The translations under genes and the position numbers were made by a program. 64,000 nucleotides of DNA from Acinetobacter soli (GTDB lineage Bacteria; Pseudomonadota; Gammaproteobacteria; Pseudomonadales; Moraxellaceae), in contig NZ_BBNM01000016.1 in the NCBI RefSeq assembly GCF_000760595.1, forward strand, positions 1 to 64,000, given 5' to 3'. Positions within the stretch are counted from its first letter, which is position 1. Each line of letters begins with the position of its first letter. The notes beneath the pieces were generated by a model that had not been told where the DNA came from, did no database searches, and saw only the letters and a program-made list of their open reading frames with translations. Positions 55,177 through 64,000 of the stretch are shown piece by piece.

Positions 55177-57317
55177 GATTTAATCCCCTGTGCTGGCGCA
55201 ACTGCTTTAGCCTGAGTTGATTGATTTAAGATTTGATCACGTGGACCATCCATCACGATCTTGCCGTCGTTAATCACAATAATTCGGTCAACAAGTTCAA
55301 GTACTGCTCTACGGTGAGTTGCCACCACCAATGTACGATGCGACAACCATACTTTTAGATGATCGATAAGTTGTTTTTCTGACACATCATCAATGGCAGC
55401 CGTTGGCTCGTCGAGTAGTAAAATGTTGGGTTGACGAATGAGCAAACGTGAAAGTAACAATGCCTGACGCTGACCACCCGAAAAACCAATTCCACCCTCT
55501 AAGATAAGATGATCGAGACCTTCTTTTTTCTCTTCTACAAAGGCCAAAGCACCTGTTACACGTAATGCCTTGATGATATCTTCATCATTGGCCAAAGGAG
55601 CACCTAGCGTCAAGTTTTCACGTATCGTGCCATAAAACAAGTTAGCGTTTTGGTTTAAGAGCCCCATATCACGACGTACATCTGCCGGATCAATCATTGA
55701 AAGTTCAAGATCATCCAAGGTAATTTTTCCATTGACCGGAAATTGCATACCAGACAAAAGCTGTAGCAAGGTCGATTTACCTGCGCCATTACGGCCTAAA
55801 ATGGCAACTTTTTCACCTGCCTTAATTTTTAGTCTTGAAATCGTAAGGTTCGGTTTGTTGTCTTCTGGATCATACTGAAACACCACATTGCTTAGCTCAT
55901 AATCGCCATGAATCACTGGCTTATGCACCAAATGGGCACGATCTGGCTGATCCACGGATTTTTTCATGAGTTCATCAAGGCTGCTTTTGGCTACTTTGGC
56001 TTGCTGTAAACGACCTAAAACTCCAGTAATATTCGAAATAGGCCCCAGCATACGCGAAGATAGAATCGAACACGCAACTAGCGCACCTGTGGTCATATCA
56101 CCATCCATGACCGCAAAACAACCCACCAAAATCACCAAGGCGTAAGTCAGCCCTTGTAGCTTTTGTGTCCAAGCAGATAGCACACCTACAATTTTACGCT
56201 GCTGCATACTGTAATCTGCAGACAGTTCGTTCATGTGGTTCCACTGATTTTGAAAGCGCGATTCTGCACGTAGCAGTTTGATATCTTCAATGCCTTGTAC
56301 GGCTTCAACCAAAATAGCATTACGAATCGCAGATTCTCGCATACCTTCTTTAGCCAGTTTAGCGAGCTGTTTTTGTGCCAAAATACCCGGCAAAATCATG
56401 AGCGGCACAATAACCACAACCACCCAAAATACATGACCGCCAATGATCCACATGATCACCAAAAACAGAATAAAAAACGGTAAATCAGCAATCGCTGTAA
56501 TGGTCGTCGATGTCACTAGCTCTCGAACACCTTCTAATTCACGAATTTGCGAAATAAAGGTGCCTGTCGATTTAGAGCGTTCATTATTTTTAATACGCAG
56601 TGCATGACCAAATACACGATCAGAAATTTTAAGATCTGCACGCTTTCCAATAATATCCGACAAGTAGATACGACTGACGCGTAAAATAAACTCAAAGATT
56701 GCAGCAATAAACACACCGCCAGCCAGCACCCAAAGTGTTGGGATCGACTGGGAAGGCACGACGCGATCGTACACCTGCATCGAAAATACAACCGTTGCAA
56801 GCGCCAAAATATTTGCAATTAAGGATGCAAACATAATGTCGATATAGCGCTTCCAGTCTTTGAGTACAATTGACCAGAACCAGCTCGCCTCATAAGGTTT
56901 AATGTATTCATCAACACGCGCATCGGCAATCGATGTTTCTGGTCGTAATATATAGATATTTTTGACCAGTCCTTTTAGGCTTTCTATTGCAAAACTTTGT
57001 GATAAACCATGATCACCACTAAGCTGAATGCTCACATTACCCTGCGCATCCGCTTTATCAATTACACCAATCTGGCCATCTTTAAACTCGGCAATCACGG
57101 GTAAACGCCATGGATTGATCAAGTCTAAATCAAACTTGGCAACACGTAAGCTCAACCCCATTTGTCTGCACATCAACGACAATACCTCTTCAGGATTGTG
57201 GTTTTGATTCCAATCGAGTTGCAACCGAATACGTTCTTCAGAAGATTCAATTCGATAATGACGTGCAATGGTCAGGACAGCCTGCAACCATGGTTGATAT
57301 TGAAATGTTTTTGTCAT
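55173..57317 (-). CDS. type I secretion ABC transporter (LapB-like)
   Basis: 714 residues. The N-terminal C39-peptidase-like domain (about 1-135) lacks the catalytic cysteine, as in LapB-type transporters that bind but do not cleave their substrate. Six membrane helices (about 155-440) precede the ATPase with Walker A GRNGAGKST, signature FSGGQRQ, Walker B LLLDEPTAAID and the switch ATHR. It powers secretion of large adhesins or RTX proteins. Overlaps on both sides are 4 bases. Confidence 0.93.
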   Translation of the reverse strand: MTKTFQYQPWLQAVLTIARHYRIESSEERIRLQLDWNQNHNPEEVLSLMCRQMGLSLRVAKFDLDLINPWRLPVIAEFKDGQIGVIDKADAQGNVSIQLSGDHGLSQSFAIESLKGLVKNIYILRPETSIADARVDEYIKPYEASWFWSIVLKDWKRYIDIMFASLIANILALATVVFSMQVYDRVVPSQSIPTLWVLAGGVFIAAIFEFILRVSRIYLSDIIGKRADLKISDRVFGHALRIKNNERSKSTGTFISQIRELEGVRELVTSTTITAIADLPFFILFLVIMWIIGGHVFWVVVVIVPLMILPGILAQKQLAKLAKEGMRESAIRNAILVEAVQGIEDIKLLRAESRFQNQWNHMNELSADYSMQQRKIVGVLSAWTQKLQGLTYALVILVGCFAVMDGDMTTGALVACSILSSRMLGPISNITGVLGRLQQAKVAKSSLDELMKKSVDQPDRAHLVHKPVIHGDYELSNVVFQYDPEDNKPNLTISRLKIKAGEKVAILGRNGAGKSTLLQLLSGMQFPVNGKITLDDLELSMIDPADVRRDMGLLNQNANLFYGTIRENLTLGAPLANDEDIIKALRVTGALAFVEEKKEGLDHLILEGGIGFSGGQRQALLLSRLLIRQPNILLLDEPTAAIDDVSEKQLIDHLKVWLSHRTLVVATHRRAVLELVDRIIVINDGKIVMDGPRDQILNQSTQAKAVAPAQGIKS

Positions 57318-58867
57318 GGTTGCACCTCAAAGCCCTGGATTGAAATATTATTGAGGCCGTAGGCATCTCGTGTTTTTCCAGTGGTCGAAATATATTGAAC
57401 AAGACTTGAATAAATGTCGTAACGTGCATTCTCAAGCTCGTTGGCAGACGAGTGAATCGCTTGTTCAGCATTTAATAGATCAAGCGCAGATCGTGTGCCG
57501 AGCTTGTATTGTTCTTGGTAAAGTTCTCGTGTTTTCACCGACGTAATTTGACGGGCGCGTAACACTTTAATTTGCTCTTGCTTATTTTCGATATTTTCAC
57601 GTGTAATTTTGACATTATCCATGACATCTAAATAAACTGAATTGACTTTAGATTTTGCGGCTTCTTCGGCAAAGCCCGCAGAGCGAATTTGAGCTGAAAT
57701 TGCGCCACCCTGATACAGTTTAGTGTTGGCCTCTAAAGCAACCGAACTGTAAAATCCGTCATCTTTGTTGTTATTTGGATTGGTGCCATTGACTGCCTGA
57801 CTCACCGAACCGACCAAAGAAAGCGTAGGATAACGGCTTAAATCTGTTCTTTTTTTATCTGCCTTGGCCACTTCCACTTCGGCCTGCGCGGCCAACATAT
57901 TTGGAATCACATTAAAATCAGGTTCTTTATATAAATCAGAGACTTCAACCAGATTTTCTGGAATCGCCCATGATTTTCCCATCGAGTCAAAACCAAGTAA
58001 AACAGTCAGTCGTTGCTGATTTTGACGCAATAATGAACGCTGCGCGATTAGCGCCGATTGAGCCGATTCAACATAAGAGCGTGCCTGAACCGGATCTGCC
58101 TGACTACTGATCCCCGCTTGCGCTCTTAATTCGGTAATTCCCAAGATGCGCTGTAAACCTTTTACTTGCTGCTCTGCAATTGCTACCAGTTTTTTATAGC
58201 GTTCAATATTCACAATAGTAGCAGCTGTTTCGGTTGCAATTGAATCAATACTGACTAACACATTGGCTTGTTGTAGCTGCAAACGTGCTTCTTGCGAGGT
58301 CACATTGGATTTAACCTGACCAAAGTCATAAAGCAATTGTGAAGCACTAATCGTAAACATTTGACGACCGCGCTGTTCAGACGATGCCAGATTACCACCA
58401 GTCGAAATACCACCACTGATTTGTGGATAATACTGCGATTTTGCTACATCAATATTTGAGTTTTGCGCCGCCATCGTTGAAATGGCCTGACCAATTGAAG
58501 GGTTTCGCTTTACGGCAATCTGGACTGCATCGACCAAATTAATTTCACTGAGCCTCGACTCGACCGGACCGGTGTTTGCATCAGGTGCGACCGCGCCATA
58601 GGTCACTTGCGGCAATCCCTGCACAATAATCGGATCTAACTTTACAGTTTGAAACTTTTGTATTTGAACTGTCTTGTAGTCATCGTTTGGTTTAGATTTA
58701 AATAACCCGCTGATCTTGTCTTTTAAATGAAAACCAGATGTATCGGAAGGCGCTGCGAATACCGAAGAGGTCACCATCGAAATCGAACTGCATAGCAGTA
58801 AGACTCTCAATGTTGTGACCTTTTTCCCCGCTTCACTCATATGAGAAATTGATATTGGTCGATGCAT
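57314..58867 (-). CDS. TolC-family outer-membrane channel (LapE-like)
   Basis: 517 residues with a signal peptide ending near SSVFAAPS. It has the TolC repeat pattern: long alpha hairpins (LVDAVQIAVKRNPSIGQAISTM, SQLLYDFGQVKSNVTSQEA) and a C-terminal LGTRSALDLLNAEQAIHSS. It is the first gene of the secretion operon and forms the outer-membrane duct. No LapD/LapG control genes are next to it in the window. Confidence 0.92.
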   Translation of the reverse strand: MHRPISISHMSEAGKKVTTLRVLLLCSSISMVTSSVFAAPSDTSGFHLKDKISGLFKSKPNDDYKTVQIQKFQTVKLDPIIVQGLPQVTYGAVAPDANTGPVESRLSEINLVDAVQIAVKRNPSIGQAISTMAAQNSNIDVAKSQYYPQISGGISTGGNLASSEQRGRQMFTISASQLLYDFGQVKSNVTSQEARLQLQQANVLVSIDSIATETAATIVNIERYKKLVAIAEQQVKGLQRILGITELRAQAGISSQADPVQARSYVESAQSALIAQRSLLRQNQQRLTVLLGFDSMGKSWAIPENLVEVSDLYKEPDFNVIPNMLAAQAEVEVAKADKKRTDLSRYPTLSLVGSVSQAVNGTNPNNNKDDGFYSSVALEANTKLYQGGAISAQIRSAGFAEEAAKSKVNSVYLDVMDNVKITRENIENKQEQIKVLRARQITSVKTRELYQEQYKLGTRSALDLLNAEQAIHSSANELENARYDIYSSLVQYISTTGKTRDAYGLNNISIQGFEVQP

Positions 58868-58977
58868 AGTAAATATTTTTATGGTTAAACGGCAGTAAAA
58901 TTTTCACATATTTTTATCACAAAAAATTGCATTATGCTAAATAAATCACATGTTTTAGATACATTTTTTCTTATTAT

Positions 58978-59033
58978 GAAAAAATCCAGTAGCACTGTGT
59001 AACGATTCTGTCATTACTCAGTTCTACTGGATT
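58978..59033 (-). terminator. terminator after lptB
   Basis: Fifteen-base arms 58983-58997 and 59019-59033 with one mismatch. On the minus strand a T run follows. It ends the kdsD-lptB operon and separates it from the downstream secretion operon on the same strand. Confidence 0.85.
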
Positions 59034-59068
59034 GAATGAAACCAATTAATCTAGTTCATACGCAAAAA

Positions 59069-59815
59069 TTAAACCGTAAAGTCATCACCTAAGTAAACTT
59101 TACGTACTTGCTCATTTTCTAGAATTTCTTGTGGTGTACCCTCGGCAATGACCGCGCCCTCACTAACAATATATGCATGTTCACAAATAGCCAGTGTTTC
59201 ACGTACGTTATGATCCGTAATCAACACACCAATACCTCGATCTTTTAAGTTACGAATAATATCTTTGATGTCTCCAACAGAAATTGGATCGACACCTGCA
59301 AACGGTTCATCGAGGAGCATAAATTTTGGATCGGCTGCTAAGGCACGCGCGATCTCGGCACGGCGACGCTCACCACCCGACACACTCATGCCCAAAGAAT
59401 CTTTGATGTGGGTAATCTTGAAATCATTTAACAGCTCTTGAAGTCGTTGCTGACGCTGTTGTTTATTCAAATCTTTGCGTGTTTCCAAAATTGCCATAAT
59501 ATTTTCAGAAATGGTCAGCTTTCTAAAAATTGAAGCTTCTTGTGGCAAATATCCAATCCCTTTACGCGCACGCTCATGCATTGCAAGATCTGACAGGTCA
59601 AGATCATCAAGATGGATTTCACCTTTATCCATGCGAACCAAGCCCACCACCATATAGAAACTTGTGGTTTTACCGGCACCGTTTGGCCCCAATAAACCGA
59701 CAATTTGCCCGCTTTCCATCGTAAAGGACACATCCTTAACCACCCAGCGTTTACTGTAATTCTTTGCAAGGTGCTTGATACACAAAGTTTGTGGTTTATC
59801 CAAAGCTTGCTCCAT
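59069..59815 (-). CDS. lptB: LPS export ATPase LptB
   Basis: 248-residue ABC ATPase that drives lipopolysaccharide or lipooligosaccharide out of the inner membrane with LptFG. Walker [10 protein letters not shown], signature VSGGERRR, Walker [13 protein letters not shown], and TDHNVRETL for the switch. The VSGGERRR signature is typical of LptB. Its ATG overlaps the lptA stop by one base (TAATG). Essential in most gram-negatives; Acinetobacter is an exception in some strains. Confidence 0.95.
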   Translation of the reverse strand: MEQALDKPQTLCIKHLAKNYSKRWVVKDVSFTMESGQIVGLLGPNGAGKTTSFYMVVGLVRMDKGEIHLDDLDLSDLAMHERARKGIGYLPQEASIFRKLTISENIMAILETRKDLNKQQRQQRLQELLNDFKITHIKDSLGMSVSGGERRRAEIARALAADPKFMLLDEPFAGVDPISVGDIKDIIRNLKDRGIGVLITDHNVRETLAICEHAYIVSEGAVIAEGTPQEILENEQVRKVYLGDDFTV

Positions 59816-60363
59816 TAGTCACGTGCCCCCGGGAAACTTTTAGAGGCAGATGGTGGAATCACTAACTGCACACGATTCGAGCCTGAACCTTGGGCCTCGA
59901 TATCACCTTTGTTCATGCTGTAGCGAAGCGTATTACCACGGACACTGGCACCATCCTGATTCAGATAGGCATTACCTGTTAAAGTAATAATGCCGGTTTC
60001 AGCGTTATAGACAATCTTTTGTGCTTCGCCACGCGCAATTCCTTTTTGAGCACTGATCTGCTGTTGAAATTTTGCTGGGCGACCTGTTGCATTTACAGTT
60101 TGTAGCTGACGCTGTGAATTTAGCTGACCCACAATCGAATCTGCCTGTAGCTTCATAGTGCCCTGTTCAATCATCACATTGCCCGTATAGGTCGTGACAC
60201 CTGTTTTTTCGTTATAGGTAGCTCGATCTGCAACCAATGAAATAGGCTGATTACGATCTGATGGTAAAGCAAATACGCTGCTACAAGAGATCCCCAATAC
60301 GGCAACAGACACACCTTTTTTAAGGAAAGCTGAAGAGCAAAAAAAGTTAAGAATTTGGCGCAT
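59815..60363 (-). CDS. lptA: LPS transport periplasmic protein LptA
   Basis: 182 residues with a signal peptide (cut near SSVFALPS). The OstA/LptA domain has [32 protein letters not shown] and related beta-jellyroll strands that build the periplasmic bridge for LPS. Overlaps lptC by 17 bases. The start MRQILNFF is supported by the overlap and length. Confidence 0.93.
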   Translation of the reverse strand: MRQILNFFCSSAFLKKGVSVAVLGISCSSVFALPSDRNQPISLVADRATYNEKTGVTTYTGNVMIEQGTMKLQADSIVGQLNSQRQLQTVNATGRPAKFQQQISAQKGIARGEAQKIVYNAETGIITLTGNAYLNQDGASVRGNTLRYSMNKGDIEAQGSGSNRVQLVIPPSASKSFPGARD

Positions 60364-60895
60364 ACTTTCCTCGAATATTAAAAAACTCGTACTGACCCGT
60401 GTTTAAATTTGCTATTAATCCATTGCTGATAAAAGACGATTGCGGTGAGTCAACATTCACTTGATGTGAGGTCTCAATCAGTTTTGTATCTGGATAAGTG
60501 GTTAACTCATCGGTTTTAAATTCAATTTTACCTTGGTCAGATAACTTTGTGGCGACAACCTGATCTGACAGCACCACTTTTGCATTGTCATTGTAGCCGT
60601 GTGCATATTTTGAAAAAAAGGTGGAGTCGACGCTACCGTTTTTATAGGTCGAAGCATTCAGATTTTCAAGTTTTGAGGTCTGATTTTGCATGTTTTGCTC
60701 TAACCGATCCACTTTGGCACGAATGTACAGATGACCCTGGTCGTCGGTTTGAGTGAGATAAACACCTTCCGCAGAATAAGTCATATTTCTTGCCGAATCG
60801 ACATCCAGTTTTTTTGCTTTGCCACTGTAATAGTAATAGCCACCACTTACAGACGCGATGACAACAGCAGCAATATAAAGCGCTTTAGTATCCAT
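60347..60895 (-). CDS. lptC: LPS export protein LptC
   Basis: 182 residues with one N-terminal membrane anchor (about 5-22) and a periplasmic beta-jellyroll domain, TEGVYLTQTDDQGHLYIRAKV-like and ending [10 protein letters not shown]. It links LptBFG to LptA. It lies 37 bases after kdsC in the same operon. Confidence 0.88.
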   Translation of the reverse strand: MDTKALYIAAVVIASVSGGYYYYSGKAKKLDVDSARNMTYSAEGVYLTQTDDQGHLYIRAKVDRLEQNMQNQTSKLENLNASTYKNGSVDSTFFSKYAHGYNDNAKVVLSDQVVATKLSDQGKIEFKTDELTTYPDTKLIETSHQVNVDSPQSSFISNGLIANLNTGQYEFFNIRGKYAPNS

Positions 60896-60932
60896 GAACG
60901 GTGTGTCTGACCTGTATCACTCTATAAGAATA

Positions 60933-61472
60933 TTAATGGGGTACACTGAGATATTTTGCAAGAAGTTCTTCGTAAACTCCTTTTGCATTCAGTAACATAT
61001 CACAAACTTCACGTACTGCACCACGCCCGCCCATCGCCTGAGTAACCAAATGCGCACGACGTCTTACCTCGACGTGACCATTGGGCACGGTCACACACAT
61101 CCCTGCAATGGAAAAAGCCGACAAATCAGGCCAGTCGTCACCCATGTATAAACAATCTTCCGGTAACAATTCAAACTGCGCACATGCTTCTTTGAGCGCA
61201 ACACCCTTATCTTCACGTCCTTGAAAAACCAGATCAACACCAAGATCAGACATGCGTTTTTCAACAATATGACTTTTACGACCAGTAATAATGATCACCT
61301 TTAAGCCTGCCTGCTGGACTAATTTCATGCCCAGACCATCACGGATATCAAAGGATTTAATTTCATCGCCTGTATTGGTGAGCGTAACAAAACCGTCGCT
61401 TAAAATACCATCTACATCAAGCACCAATGCTTGAATATGTCGTGCTTGCTCAAGTAATGCAAAAGACGCCAT
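60933..61472 (-). CDS. kdsC: 3-deoxy-D-manno-octulosonate 8-phosphate phosphatase
   Basis: 179-residue HAD phosphatase that removes phosphate from Kdo-8-phosphate. The nucleophile motif is LVLDVDGILSDG (D19, D21), followed by ITGRKS and GDDWPDLSAF. It lacks a cap domain, as KdsC does. It starts 2 bases after kdsD and precedes lptC, the standard gene order. Confidence 0.94.
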   Translation of the reverse strand: MASFALLEQARHIQALVLDVDGILSDGFVTLTNTGDEIKSFDIRDGLGMKLVQQAGLKVIIITGRKSHIVEKRMSDLGVDLVFQGREDKGVALKEACAQFELLPEDCLYMGDDWPDLSAFSIAGMCVTVPNGHVEVRRRAHLVTQAMGGRGAVREVCDMLLNAKGVYEELLAKYLSVPH

Positions 61473-61474
61473 GT

Positions 61475-62452
61475 TTAATTTACCCCTGCTTGAATCAGAT
61501 CATGCATGCTGATAACCCCAATGACTTTATTTTGATCATCGACCACCACAAATTGACTGATTTTTCGTTCATTTAACTGCTGTAATGCTTCAACTGCTCT
61601 TGCTTCTTGTGAAATTGTGGCCGGCTGTGTAATCATCACATCTTGAACAGGCAAATTCACATCAAAGCCTTGTTGTTTATCAATTAAACGGCGCAAATCG
61701 CCGTCAGTAAAGATGCCCATTAAGCGATCCTGCTCATCTACAACGGTTGTGAGCCCCAAGCGCTTATTGGAAATTTCGTAAAGCACCTGATTCATTGGCG
61801 TGTTGGGTGACACTTTTGGAAGCTCATCTGCGGTGTGCATTAAGTGCTTTACATGTAGCAGCAAACGCTTGCCTAATGCACCAGCCGGATGCGAACGTGC
61901 AAAATCATCTGCGGTAAAACCGCGCGCTTCAAGTAACGCAACAGCGAGCGCATCGCCAAGTACCAGTGTTGCCGTAGTGCTTGAGGTCGGCGCTAAACCT
62001 AGCGGACATGCCTCATTCGATTCGCCTAAAGTCAAAGCAACATCGGCATTTTGCGGCATTGGTCCTTTATCATCACGACTCATGGTAATCAACGGCACTT
62101 CAAGATGCTTAATCAGTGGCATCAGCATCATGATTTCGTCACTTTTACCTGAATTCGAAATCGCAATCAGCACATCGCCACGTACCAGCATTCCTAAATC
62201 ACCATGCCCCGCTTCACCTGGATGCATAAAAAATGATGGCGTTCCTGTTGAGGCGAATGTTGCTGCCATTTTACGACCAATATGTCCCGACTTTCCCATC
62301 CCCGTAATCACAACACGGCCTTTACACTGCAAGATAATTTCACAGGCCTGATTGAATCGCGTATCGATTTGTTTGGCCAACACATCAAGTGCATGCTGTT
62401 CAATAGCGATCGTTTCGAATGCGATTTTTTTAAAATCGGTGGTCATGGTCAT
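61475..62452 (-). CDS. kdsD: D-arabinose 5-phosphate isomerase (KdsD/KpsF)
   Basis: 325 residues. The SIS isomerase domain (about 40-175; GMGKSGHIGRKMAATFASTGTPSFFMHPGEAGHGDLGM) converts ribulose-5-phosphate to arabinose-5-phosphate for Kdo. Two C-terminal CBS domains (about 205-325) probably bind a nucleotide regulator. It is the first gene of the kdsD-kdsC-lptCAB operon, divergent from cysS. Confidence 0.94.
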   Translation of the reverse strand: MTMTTDFKKIAFETIAIEQHALDVLAKQIDTRFNQACEIILQCKGRVVITGMGKSGHIGRKMAATFASTGTPSFFMHPGEAGHGDLGMLVRGDVLIAISNSGKSDEIMMLMPLIKHLEVPLITMSRDDKGPMPQNADVALTLGESNEACPLGLAPTSSTTATLVLGDALAVALLEARGFTADDFARSHPAGALGKRLLLHVKHLMHTADELPKVSPNTPMNQVLYEISNKRLGLTTVVDEQDRLMGIFTDGDLRRLIDKQQGFDVNLPVQDVMITQPATISQEARAVEALQQLNERKISQFVVVDDQNKVIGVISMHDLIQAGVN

Positions 62453-62601
62453 AAAAATAGCTCGAATAACTTCAACTTAAGTGCAAATTGCAGCTTAGTC
62501 TTTGACGCAAAAAAATTTGCGTTATTCTAACATAGCTCTGATCAAGACACGTTTTTAAATGTACAAGTTTTCACAAGCTTAGAAATTTGAGTGATAAAAC
62601 T

Positions 62602-62629
62602 TTGTTAAAAATCTTGCTTACGTTATGAT
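62602..62629 (+). promoter_or_regulatory. sigma-70 promoter of cysS
   Basis: TTGTTA (62602-62607) and TATGAT (62624-62629) separated by 16 bases, 35 bases before the cysS ATG. Confidence 0.6.
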
Positions 62630-62663
62630 GTAACACTGTTTTTGGTGAGTTTTGAAGACCTTT

Positions 62664-64000
62664 ATGCAACCATTTGTTTTATACAACTCAGAGCAACGTA
62701 AGAAAGTTGAATTTGTTCCGCGCAGACCCGGTCAGATTGACATGTATGTCTGTGGTATGACGGTCTATGATTATTGTCATATTGGACATGCTCGAGTAAT
62801 GGTTGCATTTGACTACATTATCCGTTTTTTACGTAGTCAGGGCTGGAACGTTCGTTATATCCGCAACATCACCGATATTGATGACAAAATCATCAAGCGT
62901 GCGAATGAAAATAATGAATCAATTCAGGAATTAACTGCCCGTTTCATCGACGCAATGAATCAAGATGCAGCGCAACTGGGCTGTGCCGAGCCGGATGAGT
63001 CACCAAAAGCGACCGAATATATCGATCAAATGCAGGCCATGATCAGTACTTTGGTCGATAAAGGTACGGCATATCCAGCAACAAATGGTGACGTATATTT
63101 TGAAGTGAACAAGTTTGAAAAATACGGACGTTTGTCTGGTCGTAAGCTTGAAGATATGCAAGCAGGTGCTAGTGAACGCGTCGATGTGGAAGTCGAGAAA
63201 AAACATCCTTTTGACTTTGTACTTTGGAAACATGCGAAAGAAAATGAGCCTTCTTGGGCTTCACCATGGGGCAATGGTCGCCCAGGCTGGCATATCGAGT
63301 GTTCCGCAATGTCGACATGCTGCCTAGGCAATCACTTCGATATTCACGGCGGCGGCTCGGACTTAACATTTCCGCACCATGAAAATGAGATTGCGCAAAG
63401 TGAGGCTTCAACCGGCGAGCAGTATGTCAATTACTGGATGCATGTTGGCTTTATCAATGTTGACGGCGAAAAGATGTCTAAGTCTTTGGGTAACTTCTTT
63501 ACCATTCGCGATGTCATGGATAAGTTTCACCCTGAAGTGATTCGCTACTTTATTGTGTCATCGCACTATCGTAGCCCAGTCAATTTTTCAGATACCGCAC
63601 TCAAAGAGGCGAAAACGGCATTAAGTCGTTTTTATCATGCATTTAAAGCTTATGAACAAGTGTTTGGTCAAACCAAAACCTCTCATTTAGAGCAAACATA
63701 TGTAGAGCGCTTCAATACGGCTATGCGCGATGATTTCAACACGCCTGAAGCTATGGCCGTATTGTTTGAATTGATTCGTGAGCTAAATCGTGCAGTCAAG
63801 GAAGAGCAATCTGATCTGGCAACAACACTTTACTCAACGCTTCGTGCTTTGACCGATATTTTAGGATTGGTACAGCATCATGTAGATGATTTCTTAAAAT
63901 CTACCATTGGACACGAAGATTCTGGACTCTCCGATAGCGAAATTGAAACACTGATTCAACAACGAGCGGATGCAAAAAAAGCCAAAGATTTTGCTGGTGC
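62664..64000 (+). CDS. cysS: cysteinyl-tRNA synthetase (3' end cut by window)
   Basis: Partial gene, about 445 codons seen of an expected 460-480, running off the right edge. It charges tRNA-Cys with cysteine. The class I HIGH motif is in [10 protein letters not shown] near residue 35, the KMSKS motif in [10 protein letters not shown] near residue 270. The zinc-binding cysteines and histidines are in [18 protein letters not shown] and [10 protein letters not shown]. The start [10 protein letters not shown] is supported by the promoter upstream. Divergent from kdsD. Confidence 0.97.
   Translation, partial: MQPFVLYNSEQRKKVEFVPRRPGQIDMYVCGMTVYDYCHIGHARVMVAFDYIIRFLRSQGWNVRYIRNITDIDDKIIKRANENNESIQELTARFIDAMNQDAAQLGCAEPDESPKATEYIDQMQAMISTLVDKGTAYPATNGDVYFEVNKFEKYGRLSGRKLEDMQAGASERVDVEVEKKHPFDFVLWKHAKENEPSWASPWGNGRPGWHIECSAMSTCCLGNHFDIHGGGSDLTFPHHENEIAQSEASTGEQYVNYWMHVGFINVDGEKMSKSLGNFFTIRDVMDKFHPEVIRYFIVSSHYRSPVNFSDTALKEAKTALSRFYHAFKAYEQVFGQTKTSHLEQTYVERFNTAMRDDFNTPEAMAVLFELIRELNRAVKEEQSDLATTLYSTLRALTDILGLVQHHVDDFLKSTIGHEDSGLSDSEIETLIQQRADAKKAKDFAG

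Noticed and set aside
61800..62351. 183-codon open frame on the plus strand inside kdsD
   Set aside because: Antisense to the SIS domain of kdsD with repetitive low-complexity composition (serine and alanine rich) typical of a shadow frame.

Overview
The window reads as chromosome of a gammaproteobacterium of the genus Acinetobacter. Evidence is the low GC content, the dense AAGGA-type ribosome binding sites, and the gene families and their arrangement: a BlsA-like BLUF photosensor, PutA without its DNA-binding domain beside an Lrp regulator, an mdc-madLM malonate operon, and kdsD-kdsC-lptCAB divergent from cysS. The species was not determined. No rRNA, tRNA, CRISPR array, prophage, transposase or insertion sequence was seen. 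The right end cuts cysS.

Region by region. 1-9.8 kb: glutaryl-CoA dehydrogenase with a divergent LysR regulator, a small HD-domain hydrolase of the MESH1 type, another LysR regulator, an alpha/beta hydrolase, 2,4-dienoyl-CoA reductase (fadH), and a divergent PadR regulator and hydrolase. Two perfect AphA-like operators lie between fadH and padR. 9.8-18.2 kb: an MHS-family transporter, a CobB-type sirtuin, and the proline catabolism genes putP, an Lrp-type regulator and putA. 18.3-22.5 kb: trmA, small unknown genes, uppP and a GNAT acetyltransferase.

22.6-32.5 kb holds the most interesting block, a candidate envelope-lipid modification system. A plus-strand operon encodes an NTF2-like lipoprotein, a secreted chalcone-isomerase-like protein and an OmpR-type response regulator. 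A minus-strand operon encodes a desaturase, an FAD oxidase, a DUF1365 protein, a Cfa-family enzyme, a DUF1295 membrane protein, a second Cfa-family enzyme and a sensor kinase. A lipocalin gene lies next to it. The kinase and regulator genes converge so tightly that their stop codons overlap. The upstream regions of all three transcription units carry TTCAC-type direct repeats spaced about 11 bp, the layout expected for an OmpR-family regulator. This suggests one two-component regulon.

32.8-41.2 kb is a complete malonate decarboxylase operon (mdcABCDEGH-madLM) with its LysR regulator at the distal end. 41.5-44.4 kb has a ChrR-like double cupin, a DUF1348 gene, a TetR regulator and a divergent nitroreductase. 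44.8-51.3 kb has mutS, a BLUF protein, fdxA, an M15-type lipoprotein peptidase, an O-methyltransferase and a universal stress protein. 51.6-58.9 kb has a very acidic protein built from four repeats of about 78 residues, an acyltransferase, a YigZ protein and a LapBCE-like type I secretion operon. 59.1-62.5 kb is the Kdo and LPS-transport operon kdsD-kdsC-lptC-lptA-lptB, and the window ends in cysS.

All calls come from reading the sequence. Family assignments rest on recognised motifs and gene order, and no database search was run.
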